DNA of 64,000 nt from an uncultured Oscillospiraceae bacterium (GCA_934573855.1 CAKTMF010000002.1:189528-253527), one strand, 5' to 3'; positions 41,770 to 50,100 are shown, counted from the first letter of the stretch. Notes: a model not told the origin generated them from the letters alone. Numbers and translations are program-made.

Positions 41770-44148
41770 TTACTGGGAAAGGCCGCTCAGGAACTGCTTG
41801 ATGGCGGGCGCGCCGGCGTATTTTTCATAGCTCTCGCCGTCGGTGACGATGAGGGTGGGCGCCTGCTTGACGCCGAAGCTCAGCGCCAGCTCGGGCTGCT
41901 CCTCGGCCATGATCTTCTCGTAGCCGTACCCGGCCTTTTCAAGGTAGGTGTACGCTATGCGGCAGTTGGGGCAGGTGGGCGCGGCGAAGAGTATGCTGCG
42001 CTTCTCACCGGCGGGCGCGGCGCAGGAGTGCTTTTCCTCGGCGCTCTGCTCGGGCATGACGCCCTCGTGGCGTAGGACGGAGCGGCCGATGTTATACTCT
42101 CTGCGGTCCTTGTATTCCTGGGTCTTGCCGGCGTTCCAGTTCTGGACGGGGCGGTAGTAGCCGGTGATACGGCTGTAGACCTCGGCGCTCTCGCCGCAGT
42201 GCGGGCAGGTGAAATGCTCGCCGGAGAGGTAGCCGTGAGTCTTGCAGACGGAGTAGGTGGGAGAGAGGGTGTAGTAGGGCAGCCTGTAATTCTCGGCGAT
42301 CTTGCGCACGAGATTCGCCGCGGCCTGCCAGTCGGGCAGCTTCTCGCCGAGGAAGGCGTGGAACACCGTGCCGGAGGTGTAGCGGGTCTGGAGGTCGTCC
42401 TGAATGTCGAGCGCCTCGAAGATGTCCTCGGTGTAGCCCACGGGCAGGTGGGAGGAGTTGGTGTAGTACGGCTCGCCGCCGTTCTTCGCGGCGGTGATGA
42501 TGTCGGGGTACAGCTCCACGTCGTGCTTCGCGAGACGGTAGGAGGTGGACTCGGCCGGGGTGGCCTCGAGGTTGTAGAGGTCGCCGTACTGCTCCTGATA
42601 GTCGGAGAGTCTCTCGCGCATGTGGTCAAGCACCTGCTTGGTGAACTCCTGGCAGGACTTGTGGGTCATGTCGGCGCGCACCCACTTGGCGTTGAGGCCC
42701 GCCTCGTTCATGCCGACGAGGCCGATGGTGGAGAAGTGGTTGTCGAAGCTGCCGAGATAATACTTGGTGTAGGGGTAGAGGCCCGCGTCAAGGAGCTTGG
42801 TGATGACGGTGCGCTTGATCTTGAGGGAGCGCGCGGCCAGATCCATCAGCCGGTCGAGACGGGCGTAGAAGTCGGCCTCATCCTTGGCGAGATAGGCTAT
42901 GCGAGGCATGTTGATGGTGACGACGCCGACGGAGCCGGTGCTTTCACCGGAGCCGAAGTAGCCGCCGGACTTCTTGCGCAGCTCACGCAGGTCGAGACGC
43001 AGACGGCAGCACATGGAGCGCACGTCGGAGGGCTCCATGTCGGAGTTGATGTAGTTGGAGAAATAGGGGGTGCCGTACTTGGCGGTCATCTCGAAGAGGA
43101 GCTTGTTGTTCTCGGTGGGAGACCAGTCGAAGTCGCGGGTGATGGAGTAGGTGGGGATTGGGTACTGGAAGCCGCGGCCGTTGGCGTCGCCCTCGATCAT
43201 GATGTCGATGAACGCCTTGTTGACCATGTCCATCTCCCTCTTGCAGTCGCCGTAGGTGAAGTCCATCTCGCGGCCGCCGACGATGGCGGGCATATCTCTC
43301 AGGTCCGCGGGAACGGTCCAGTCGAGCGTGATGTTGGAGAACGGAGCCTGAGTACCCCAACGGGAGGGGGTGTTAACGCCGAAGATGAAGGACTGCACGC
43401 ACTGCTTGACCTCCTTCTGTGTCAGGTTGTCAACCTTGACGAAGGGGGCAAGGTAGGTGTCGAAGGAGGAGAACGCCTGCGCGCCGGCCCACTCGTTCTG
43501 CATGATGCCGAGGAAGTTGACCATCTGGTTGCAGAGGGTGGAGAGATGGCTCGCCGGGGAGGAGTTGATCTTGCCGGGGATACCGAGGCCCTCCTTGATG
43601 AGCTGCTTGAGGCTCCAGCCGGCGCAGTAGCCGGTGAGCATGCTCAGATCGTGCAGGTGCAGGTCGCAGCTGCGGTGAGCGTCGGCGATCTCCTGATCGT
43701 AGACCTCGCTGAGCCAGTAGTTGGCAGTGATGGCGCCGGAGTTGGAGAGGATGAGGCCGCCGACGGAATAGGTGACGGTGGAGTTTTCCTTGACGCGCCA
43801 GTCCTCGATACGCAGATATTTGTCCACGGTGTCCTTGTAGTCAAGGTAGGTGGAGCGGGCGTTGCGCAGCTTCTCGCGCTGCTTGCGGTAGAGTATGTAC
43901 GCCTTGGCGACGGCCTCGTAGCCGCCGCGGGAAAGCACCGCCTCGACGCTGTCCTGGATGTCCTCGACGGCGATCTTCCCGTCCTTGATCTTGGGCAGAT
44001 AGTCCGCGGAGACCTTCAGCGCCATAAAGTCGATAATATCGTCGTTATACTCCGTGCCAGTGGCCTCGAAGGCCTTTTTCATGGCGTCGGCGATCTTGGA
44101 AATGTTGAAATCGACGACCTTGCCGTCACGCTTGATGACCTGATACAT
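41770..44148 (-). CDS. nrdD: Anaerobic ribonucleoside-triphosphate reductase with fused C-terminal redoxin domain
   Basis: A 792-aa class III ribonucleotide reductase that makes dNTPs without oxygen. Residues about 1-90 are an ATP cone (MYQVIKRDGKVVDFNISKI), the barrel follows, and the radical site is G663 in RITGYYRP, preceded by the FTCPHCG zinc site. Beyond the usual end, about 80 residues form a glutaredoxin/thioredoxin-like domain with C726-P-N-C729 and a cis-Pro in KQAPTLIV. NrdD of the redoxin-dependent (NrdD2) group uses such proteins instead of formate; the fusion suggests this type. The ATG is chosen by GGAGG eight bases upstream. Cotranscribed with nrdG. Confidence 0.95.
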   Translation of the reverse strand: MYQVIKRDGKVVDFNISKIADAMKKAFEATGTEYNDDIIDFMALKVSADYLPKIKDGKIAVEDIQDSVEAVLSRGGYEAVAKAYILYRKQREKLRNARSTYLDYKDTVDKYLRIEDWRVKENSTVTYSVGGLILSNSGAITANYWLSEVYDQEIADAHRSCDLHLHDLSMLTGYCAGWSLKQLIKEGLGIPGKINSSPASHLSTLCNQMVNFLGIMQNEWAGAQAFSSFDTYLAPFVKVDNLTQKEVKQCVQSFIFGVNTPSRWGTQAPFSNITLDWTVPADLRDMPAIVGGREMDFTYGDCKREMDMVNKAFIDIMIEGDANGRGFQYPIPTYSITRDFDWSPTENNKLLFEMTAKYGTPYFSNYINSDMEPSDVRSMCCRLRLDLRELRKKSGGYFGSGESTGSVGVVTINMPRIAYLAKDEADFYARLDRLMDLAARSLKIKRTVITKLLDAGLYPYTKYYLGSFDNHFSTIGLVGMNEAGLNAKWVRADMTHKSCQEFTKQVLDHMRERLSDYQEQYGDLYNLEATPAESTSYRLAKHDVELYPDIITAAKNGGEPYYTNSSHLPVGYTEDIFEALDIQDDLQTRYTSGTVFHAFLGEKLPDWQAAANLVRKIAENYRLPYYTLSPTYSVCKTHGYLSGEHFTCPHCGESAEVYSRITGYYRPVQNWNAGKTQEYKDRREYNIGRSVLRHEGVMPEQSAEEKHSCAAPAGEKRSILFAAPTCPNCRIAYTYLEKAGYGYEKIMAEEQPELALSFGVKQAPTLIVTDGESYEKYAGAPAIKQFLSGLSQ

Positions 44149-44223
44149 ATCTTTATCCTCCAAACTTTTATCTTGCTGAATATATGATCCCGACGTCCGC
44201 CCTCCGGCGGCGCCGGCAGTATG

Positions 44224-44919
44224 TCATACGCCTCTCACCTGCACGGACGGGACATAGACCGCCGCCGCCCGGGCAAGAGCGCGCATTTCTTCCTCGTTAA
44301 AGGCGCCCAGCCCCCCGGCGGAGATGACGTCGCCGGAGTCCTTGTACTGCTGGAGATAATATTCCCTCGCGCCGGATATCCACTGCGCGGCTTCGGCAAT
44401 GCTCTCCTCGGTGTGGAGGCCCTTGACCGCCGTGGTGCGAAATTCGTACTCCACCGTTCCCTGCATGAGGAAGTCCCGGCTCTCCCTCACGGGGCCGAGG
44501 TCGAAGTCCTCCCGTCCCACGGTCGCGCCGTAGAGCTCAGGGGAGTTCTTTATGTCCATCGCCACCCTGTCTATAAGCCCTGCCTCGACCAGCTCGCGGA
44601 GCTTGTCGGGGAAGGAGCCGTTGGTGTCGAGCTTTATTTTATAGCCGAGAGCGCGGATCTTTTCGATAAATCCGCGGACGTCCTTCTGAAGGAGCGGCTC
44701 GCCGCCGGTGACGGCCACGCCGTCCAGCACGCCCGCGCGCTTTTTCAGAAACGCCAGCACGGCCTCCTCGTCGGTGTCGTGGGCGATACGCTCGGGCAGG
44801 ACAAGGGACGCGTTGTGGCAGAACGGGCAGCGGTAATTGCAGCCGCCGGTGAACACAGTGCAGGCCACCCGGCCCGGAAAGTCAAGCAGCGTGAGCTTCT
44901 GAAGCCCGGAAATGAGCAT
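44224..44919 (-). CDS. nrdG: Anaerobic ribonucleotide reductase activating radical-SAM enzyme
   Basis: A 231-aa radical SAM protein with the cluster motif CNYRCPFC (C27, C31, C34), VTGGEPLLQKD and the LDTNGS strand. It generates the glycyl radical on NrdD. I chose the ATG preceded by AAAGGGGG; the open frame reaches 159 bases further upstream through the promoter. First gene of the nrdG-nrdD-trxB array, with a consensus promoter and two NrdR-box-like sites upstream. The sequence also fits the general pyruvate-formate-lyase-activase-like family, but the neighbour settles its role. Confidence 0.93.
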   Translation of the reverse strand: MLISGLQKLTLLDFPGRVACTVFTGGCNYRCPFCHNASLVLPERIAHDTDEEAVLAFLKKRAGVLDGVAVTGGEPLLQKDVRGFIEKIRALGYKIKLDTNGSFPDKLRELVEAGLIDRVAMDIKNSPELYGATVGREDFDLGPVRESRDFLMQGTVEYEFRTTAVKGLHTEESIAEAAQWISGAREYYLQQYKDSGDVISAGGLGAFNEEEMRALARAAAVYVPSVQVRGV

Positions 44920-44952
44920 GGTAAATCCCCCTTTCGCCGCCGACTGTAGGCA

Positions 44953-44981
44953 AGTATATACTCTAATACACGGCTTGTCAA
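44953..44981 (-). promoter_or_regulatory. Promoter of nrdG-nrdD
   Basis: On the minus strand TTGACA, 17-bp spacer, TATACT, about 34 bases before the nrdG start. Confidence 0.8.
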
Positions 44982-44988
44982 GGGGGAT

Positions 44989-45046
44989 ACACAATATGTA
45001 GCAATAAAATCTGCTTTGTAACCGGTTTGACCACAAAATATAGTGC
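44989..45046 (-). promoter_or_regulatory. Tandem NrdR-box-like sites
   Basis: Two 16-bp sites resembling the NrdR consensus ACACTATATATTGTGT: on the minus strand GCACTATATTTTGTGG (45031-45046) and one covering 44989-45004 with CTACATATTGTGT. Their centres are 42 bp apart, four helical turns, and the nearer one is seven bases upstream of the -35 box. NrdR represses ribonucleotide reductase genes when dATP is high; no nrdR gene is in the window. Confidence 0.6.
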
Positions 45047-45159
45047 CGTGGAGGTTTACCGCCTCCACGGCGCCGCAAAGTATTCTATACTATAACACAG
45101 CATTTTTCAAGTCAAATAATGCCGATTTTTGCCGCCGCAGATTATATAATATCAACAAA

Positions 45160-45535
45160 GCCGCCCATGGGCCGCGGCGCGTACCGCACAATGACAGCAG
45201 GGGGCCCTGCGGCCCCTCAGCTTATCAAAAAAGTTCAAATGAACTTTTTTGACTGCGCTTCTCCTGCCGCGCATTTTGAAGTTTTCAAAATGCTGCCACG
45301 CTCAAAAGCCTTGATAAATCAAGTCTTTTGACGGCAGGCTATTGTACTGCGAGGCGGGTCTCTTCTCGCTGCGGCTCGGTCACGGAATGGCTCTGATATG
45401 CCACCGGCATATCATTCACTCCCATTCCGCCGCTCCGCTACCCCTCGCGCTCCCCCGCTGCCCTGTATCTGTGAGCAGCAGGGCGAGTCTTTCGACAGTC
45501 TCAGGGGGCCTTGCGGCCCCCTGTCAGGATGCGGT
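45160..45535. repeat. Palindrome-rich non-coding stretch
   Basis: The 622-bp gap between nrdG and the NhaC-type gene has no credible gene. This part holds several perfect or near-perfect palindromes: 45227-45250 (AAAAAAGTTCA and complement, two-base loop), CATTTTGAA-N2-TTCAAAATG near 45274, GATATGCC-N3-GGCATATC near 45397, GGAATG/CATTCC flanking it, and CAGGGGGCC-N4-GGCCCCCTG at 45502-45523. They differ in sequence from the R1-R6 modules. Confidence 0.65.
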
Positions 45536-45541
45536 ATATCG

Positions 45542-47059
45542 TTATGCCTCGACGGCGGCGTGCTTTCTGTCGACGGCGCGGATGACGAGCAGGACCCCGA
45601 TCATCAGTGCGATGGACAGCGGCAGGCATATCTGCCAGCTGCGGATGAAGCCGGTGAAGATGTAGCACACGAAGGTCACGGCCGCCGCGGTGAGCGCGTA
45701 GGGCAGCTGGGTGGAGACGTGGGTGATGTGGTCGCACTGAGCGCCCGCGGAGGCCATGATGGTGGTGTCGGAGATGGGTGAGCAGTGGTCGCCGCAGACG
45801 GCGCCCGCCATGCAGGCGGAGATGGCGATTATCATAAGCTCGTTGCTCATATCGGCGGAGAACACGTCCACCACGATGGGGATAAGGATACCGAAGGTAC
45901 CCCAGCTGGTGCCTGTGGCAAAGCTCAGCCCGCAGCCGATAAGGAAGATGATGGCCGGCAGGAAGCTCATGAAGGAGCCGGCGGAGTTCTTGACCAGACC
46001 CGCCACAAAGGGAGCCGCGCCGAGAGAGTCGGTCATGGCCTTGAGCGTCCACGCGAAGGTGAGGATGAGGATGGCGGGGACCATGCTCTTGAAGCCCTCG
46101 GGGATGGCGTTCATGCAGTCGCGGAAGCTGAGGACGCCGGTGGCGACGTAGAAGATAACAGTGAGGATGAGCGCGCACACCGAGCCGAACACCAGGCCGA
46201 CGGACGCGTCGGAGTTGGAAAAGGCGGTGACGAAGTCCGCGCCGTTGAAGAAGTCGCCGGTGTAGATCATACCGGTGACACAGCTGATGATGAGCAGGAT
46301 GATGGGGAGAATGAGGTGGATAACGCGGCCCTTGGGGCTGACGGGAGGCTCCGGCTGATCCTCGGCGCCGGTAATGCTGGCGCTGGGCGAGGAGTTGAGC
46401 CTGTCGCTCATCTCCGCAATGCGCATGGGGCCGTAGTCGAACTTGCCGGCGGCAAGAGTGAGCATCATGGTGATGGTGAGGAGCGCGTAGAAGTTATAGG
46501 GGATGGCGCGGACGAACAGCGTCAGACCGTCAACGCCGTCGACAAAGCCGGTGACGGCGGCCGCCCACGAGGAGATGGGCGCGATTATGCACACGGGCGC
46601 GGCGGTGGCGTCGATGAGATAGGCGAGCTTTGCGCGGGAGACGCCGTGCTTGTCGGTGAGGGGGCGCATGACGGAGCCGACGGTGAGGCAGTTAAAGTAG
46701 TCGTCGATGAAGATCAGCACGCCCAGCGCCACGGCGGCGAGCTGTGCGCCGGTCTTGGTCTTGACGTGTTCGACGGACCAGCGGCCGAAGGCCGCGGAGC
46801 CGCCGGCGCGGTTCATGAGCATGACCATGCCGCCGAGGATGACCAGGAATATGAGTATGCCCACGTTCCACGCATCGGCGAGCGAGCCGATCATACCGTC
46901 GATGAATACATGCTCCATCGTCCCGATGAAGCTGAAGCCGGAATAGAGCAGTCCGCCGACCACTATACCGATGAAGAGCGAGGAATAGACCTCCTTGGTG
47001 ATGAGCGCCAGCGCGATGGCGATCACCGGCGGGAGCAGGGACCAGACAGTTGAGTACAT
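45542..47059 (-). CDS. NhaC family transporter under lysine riboswitch control, probable lysine carrier
   Basis: A 505-aa membrane protein of the NhaC sodium/proton antiporter superfamily with 11-12 predicted helices and CGDHCSPISDTTIMASAGAQ, a family-typical segment. The gene is preceded by a promoter, a complete lysine riboswitch and a terminator. Lysine-riboswitch-controlled NhaC homologues are known in Firmicutes as predicted lysine transporters (often named LysW), so lysine uptake is the best functional call, overriding the generic antiporter annotation. The ATG follows GGAGGTACGGTC. A GC hairpin at 45502-45523 may serve as a weak terminator. Confidence 0.88.
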   Translation of the reverse strand: MYSTVWSLLPPVIAIALALITKEVYSSLFIGIVVGGLLYSGFSFIGTMEHVFIDGMIGSLADAWNVGILIFLVILGGMVMLMNRAGGSAAFGRWSVEHVKTKTGAQLAAVALGVLIFIDDYFNCLTVGSVMRPLTDKHGVSRAKLAYLIDATAAPVCIIAPISSWAAAVTGFVDGVDGLTLFVRAIPYNFYALLTITMMLTLAAGKFDYGPMRIAEMSDRLNSSPSASITGAEDQPEPPVSPKGRVIHLILPIILLIISCVTGMIYTGDFFNGADFVTAFSNSDASVGLVFGSVCALILTVIFYVATGVLSFRDCMNAIPEGFKSMVPAILILTFAWTLKAMTDSLGAAPFVAGLVKNSAGSFMSFLPAIIFLIGCGLSFATGTSWGTFGILIPIVVDVFSADMSNELMIIAISACMAGAVCGDHCSPISDTTIMASAGAQCDHITHVSTQLPYALTAAAVTFVCYIFTGFIRSWQICLPLSIALMIGVLLVIRAVDRKHAAVEA

Positions 47060-47071
47060 GACCGTACCTCC

Positions 47072-47111
47072 AAAATAAAAAAATCATGAACAGAGCAGAT
47101 ACTGTTCATGA
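47072..47111 (-). terminator. Expression-platform terminator of the lysine riboswitch
   Basis: On the minus strand a 10-bp stem TCATGAACAG and complement is followed by TTTTTTTATTT, ending about 13 bases before the start codon. Lysine binding should favour this hairpin and stop transcription. Confidence 0.88.
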
Positions 47112-47145
47112 CGCACATTCCGGATATTTATCACCGTGCAGGTCT

Positions 47146-47306
47146 GACAGCGCTCCACCCTCTGGGGGTGACAGTCCGACGGATATTCTCCGGCGGCCCA
47201 GGCCCCTCCGCGCAGGAACACGGACAGCCTTCGGCGGTCTCCCCTTTCACCCCTCGCGGTTCCCGCCGCGCATGCCGGGGCTACTCTTGTCGATCGCACC
47301 TCTATC
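47146..47306 (-). promoter_or_regulatory. Lysine riboswitch aptamer
   Basis: On the minus strand, in order: GATAGAGGTGCGATC, AAGAGTAGCC, GAGGGGTGAAAGGGGAGA, CGCCGAAGGC, GGACTGTCACC and TGGAGCGCTGTC, the core of the L-box (lysine) aptamer. GATAG pairs with CTGTC to close P1. It is followed by a terminator hairpin before the NhaC-family gene. Confidence 0.93.
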
Positions 47307-47327
47307 ATACTTTGTTCAGTTGCCCTC

Positions 47328-47355
47328 ATTATAGACCCCTCGGGGGAAATGTCAA
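47328..47355 (-). promoter_or_regulatory. Promoter of the lysine riboswitch transcript
   Basis: On the minus strand TTGACA, 16-bp spacer, TATAAT, ending about 20 bases before P1 of the aptamer. Confidence 0.85.
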
Positions 47356-47416
47356 CAGTTTTTCAGATATTTTTTCATATTTCTGTATATTCTGCGGGAG
47401 CGATATGTTAAAATCA

Positions 47417-47700
47417 AGTTACCATCAATTGACAAGGACACACACGGTTTTGACGGGCAGAAAAACGCCCATGCCGCCTCAAAGCCCTTGCCAATACACA
47501 AAGTATTGCCTGCGGGCTTTTCATTGCCTGAACGCTTTTCTGCTCCGGCAAAACTGCTTGCACCTGACAGCTTTGGATTTTTCGAGTGATTTTTGTTTTT
47601 TGAGACGCAGGCGGGCTGACGCCCGTCAAGGCGAAAAGGGCAAAAAGCGCCGAAAAGACATGCTGTCAGGCGTGTGTGCTCTTGTCAATTGATGGTAGCT
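47417..47700. mobile_element. 284-bp foldback (MITE-like) element
   Basis: The ends are 30-bp inverted repeats (47417-47446 and 47671-47700) differing at three positions; the core TACCATCAATTGACAAG is identical on both sides. Inside are nested shorter inverted repeats, such as GACGGGC/GCCCGTC and a CAATAC/GTATTG hairpin near the centre. No open reading frame of transposase size is present and I see no clear target-site duplication. It may be a non-autonomous miniature transposon or a large structured RNA. The right end lies 22 bases before the start codon of the YwaF-like gene. Confidence 0.65.
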
Positions 47701-47722
47701 TTTGCATAAAACAGTGAATAGA

Positions 47723-48454
47723 ATGAATGATTTTTTTGATCTTACGATAGAGCGCGGGTCCGGCGTGGGCTTCGGGCGCTTTTCCCCGTGCCATTTCCTG
47801 TGGCTCGGCCTCGGCGCGGCGGTCATGGCGGCGCTGTGCATTATCTATAAGAAGTCCGGGTCGGCGGCACGCAGGCGGCTGCGTCTCTCCCTCGCGTTCA
47901 CGGCGCTGGGGCTGGAGCTTGTGCGCGCGGCGCTGCTCGCGGCGGCGGGACGGTACGGTCTCGGTACGCTGCCGCTGCACCTGTGCATAATGGCGGTGTA
48001 TCTCTGCGCGCTCCACGCCCTTCGCGGCGGGCGGCTCACGGGGCAGTTCCTGTACGCCTTCTGCATGCCGGGGGCGGTGGCGGCGCTCCTCTTCCCGGAC
48101 TGGGTGTACTACCCGGCGTGGCATTTCATGACGCTCTGCTCGTTCGCGCTGCACATCCTCATCACCGCCTACGTCCTCATGCAGATCACGGGCGGCGACA
48201 TCGTCCCCGATGTGCGCAGCGCGCCTGCCTGTCTCGGCATAATGCTGCTCATCGCCGTGCCGGTGTACGTCTTTGACCGTCTCACGGGGACGAACTATCT
48301 GTTTCTCAGCTATCCCTCGCCCGGCTCGCCGCTGGAGTGGTTCGCCTTCCTCGGCAGTCCGGGACACGCGCTGGGCTATCTCCCCATACTCGCGGCTGCG
48401 TGGACGGCGATGTACCTTCCCTTCCGCACCCGCAGACCCGGCGCGCATGATTGA
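47723..48454 (+). CDS. YwaF/TIGR02206-like membrane protein
   Basis: A 243-aa protein with about seven predicted helices, of the YwaF (TIGR02206) type; SPCHFLWLGLGAAV, LPLHLCIMAVYL and WHFMTLCSFALHI hold the histidine-containing helices usual in that family. Function is unknown. The start is uncertain: neither this ATG nor an in-frame TTG 21 bases earlier has a good ribosome binding site, and the upstream sequence is the end of a foldback element. A TTGTCA in the element end plus CATAAA outside it make a possible promoter that would give a very short leader. Confidence 0.78.
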   Translation: MNDFFDLTIERGSGVGFGRFSPCHFLWLGLGAAVMAALCIIYKKSGSAARRRLRLSLAFTALGLELVRAALLAAAGRYGLGTLPLHLCIMAVYLCALHALRGGRLTGQFLYAFCMPGAVAALLFPDWVYYPAWHFMTLCSFALHILITAYVLMQITGGDIVPDVRSAPACLGIMLLIAVPVYVFDRLTGTNYLFLSYPSPGSPLEWFAFLGSPGHALGYLPILAAAWTAMYLPFRTRRPGAHD

Positions 48455-48479
48455 CTTGCACGGCAGAAAATGGTACAAT
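48451..48479 (+). promoter_or_regulatory. Promoter of the LRR protein gene
   Basis: TTGACT, 17-bp spacer, TACAAT, overlapping the last codons of the YwaF-like gene. Confidence 0.7.
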
Positions 48480-48511
48480 TTCCCGGAGATTTTCTGACGG
48501 GAAGTGCGCAA

Positions 48512-49642
48512 ATGAATAAAAAGTATTTTCTTCCGGCAGCCGCGGCCGTGATAGTCCTCGCGCTCGTCGTCCTTTTCGCGGCGGGGACGATACCTCTCTC
48601 CGCGCCCGCACCCTCGCCCACGCCCGAGCCGACCCCCGCGCCCACGGAATACACCATTACCGGCGAATCGGCGGAGGAGATCGCCGCGCTGGGCGAAATA
48701 TCCACGCTCAGGCACATCGACGCCACGGCCAGCCGGGAGTATGAGGCTCTCGCAAAGCTCAGGGCGGCGCTGCCCGAATGTGAGATGGACTGGGTATATG
48801 AGCTCAACGGCGTCGAGTACCCCGGCGACACCGAGGAGCTGACCGTGGAGACGCTCGACGGGCTGGAGGACGCGCTCAGGTACCTGCCCGACATCCGCTT
48901 CGTTGACATGCTCGCCTGCGAGGTCACGACCGACGACATCGACCGCTACATGGAGATAAATCCCGACGCGGACTATCTCTGGTGGGTGAAGTTCGGCCGC
49001 TGGGTCGTCCGCAGCGACATTCAGATATTCTCCTCCATGCGCACCACCGACAACCACTACTATACTAACGAGGAGCTTTACCCCCTGCTCCATTACTGCA
49101 AGAAAATGCGCGCGCTCGACCTCGGTCACAACGCGCTCACCGATCTCACCGACATCGGCAACATGACCGACCTGCAGGTACTCATCATCGCCGACAATGA
49201 ATATCTTACCGATCTCTCGCCGCTCAAGAATCTCGATAAGCTCTACTACCTTGAAATGTTCCTTTGCATAAACATTACAGATTTCAGCGGCCTCGACGGC
49301 ATGGTATCCATGGAAGATATGAACTGCCGCTACTGCCGCTATCTCGACGACCCGAGCTTTCTCGCCAACATGCCGAACCTCCGAATGCTCTACTGCGCCA
49401 ACACCGGGCTGGGTCTGCGCGAGATCGCGCCGTACCGTATCGAAGGGTGCAGCTACGAGACCGCGTCCGAGGACTATTCCTCCGTCTATCACGGCTGGCG
49501 TGCCACGGACCGCAACATCGCCATCCGCCACCTTTTCCATCATTTTGAGGACGTAAAGGAGTTTATAAGCTGGGACAACATCGTCTACAAGGACGAGGCC
49601 GACCGCGAGGGGCGGGACGGCACGGTGAAGTATTCCTACTAA
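48512..49642 (+). CDS. Membrane-anchored leucine-rich-repeat protein
   Basis: A 376-aa protein with an N-terminal hydrophobic segment (residues about 5-25), a Pro/Thr/Glu linker (APSPTPEPTPAPTEYT) and a leucine-rich-repeat region in the second half (LDLGHNALTDLTDIGNMT, LQVLIIADNEYLTDLSPLKN, LYYLEMFLCINITDFSGL). The repeat spacing of 20-22 residues resembles internalin-type LRRs. It is likely displayed outside the membrane for protein binding. It has its own promoter; the ribosome binding site is weak (GGGAAG). No partner is known. Confidence 0.82.
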   Translation: MNKKYFLPAAAAVIVLALVVLFAAGTIPLSAPAPSPTPEPTPAPTEYTITGESAEEIAALGEISTLRHIDATASREYEALAKLRAALPECEMDWVYELNGVEYPGDTEELTVETLDGLEDALRYLPDIRFVDMLACEVTTDDIDRYMEINPDADYLWWVKFGRWVVRSDIQIFSSMRTTDNHYYTNEELYPLLHYCKKMRALDLGHNALTDLTDIGNMTDLQVLIIADNEYLTDLSPLKNLDKLYYLEMFLCINITDFSGLDGMVSMEDMNCRYCRYLDDPSFLANMPNLRMLYCANTGLGLREIAPYRIEGCSYETASEDYSSVYHGWRATDRNIAIRHLFHHFEDVKEFISWDNIVYKDEADREGRDGTVKYSY

Positions 49643-50072
49643 GCAGTTCCCAAAACTGGTGCTTTTTCGACAAAATCTCCTATTTACACATGCGTAAAGT
49701 TGTGCTACTATATGATCACAGCTTATCCAATCGGTCTTTTGACAAAAGACCGGGCTCATATCTTTATCCCACCACAACCCTGTTTTGCGCCGCAGTTTTC
49801 TGCGGCGCGCTTTTTATTGGGTGTGTATTTGTCAATCATCGAACGCAAGACAATTATTTACATTTTAGTCATAATTTCCCTGCTGCAAGCAGCGCGGCAG
49901 CGCGCAAGAAAAAGAATATTATTTTATTTTTCCTCGCTGTTTCTGTATATTTATTCTATAACGTGCCATTTGTTCAAATTTTACCGAACCAATTCGCTCC
50001 GAAAAAAGGAAATTACCATGCGGGATACGCTGAACGAAGTTGACGAATATTGGACAATCCATGCTTTCCATA
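49643..50072. other. AT-rich gene-free gap
   Basis: No credible coding sequence. It contains a GGTCTTTT-GAC-AAAAGACC hairpin near 49733, a strong terminator at 49787-49816, and then about 250 bases that are clearly more AT-rich than the neighbourhood, leading into the AraC-family promoter. The composition shift may mark acquired sequence. Confidence 0.6.
49787..49816 (+). terminator. Terminator in the gap after the LRR gene
   Basis: A 9-bp stem GCGCCGCAG and complement, loop TTTT, then GCTTTTTATT. It lies 145 bases after the LRR stop, so a small transcript of its own could also end here. Confidence 0.8.
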
Positions 50073-50100
50073 TTGACGTAAAAAAATTTACTGGTATTAT
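50073..50100 (+). promoter_or_regulatory. Promoter of the AraC-family gene
   Basis: TTGACG, 16-bp spacer, TATTAT, followed by GGAGGTGATCGT before the ATG. Confidence 0.65.

Noticed and set aside
42199..44187. A 662-codon plus-strand frame opposite nrdD
   Set aside because: Composition (Val, Gly, Glu, Asp, His) mirrors the nrdD codons in reverse; no recognisable domain.
45018..45030. Another ECF-type TGTAACC promoter near nrdG
   Set aside because: TTGTAACCGG lacks the TTT extension and has no CGTC at the required 12-bp spacing.
47666..49777. A 703-codon minus-strand frame over the YwaF-like and LRR genes
   Set aside because: Arg/Glu/Gly-rich shadow frame without domain pattern; both plus-strand genes have recognisable products.
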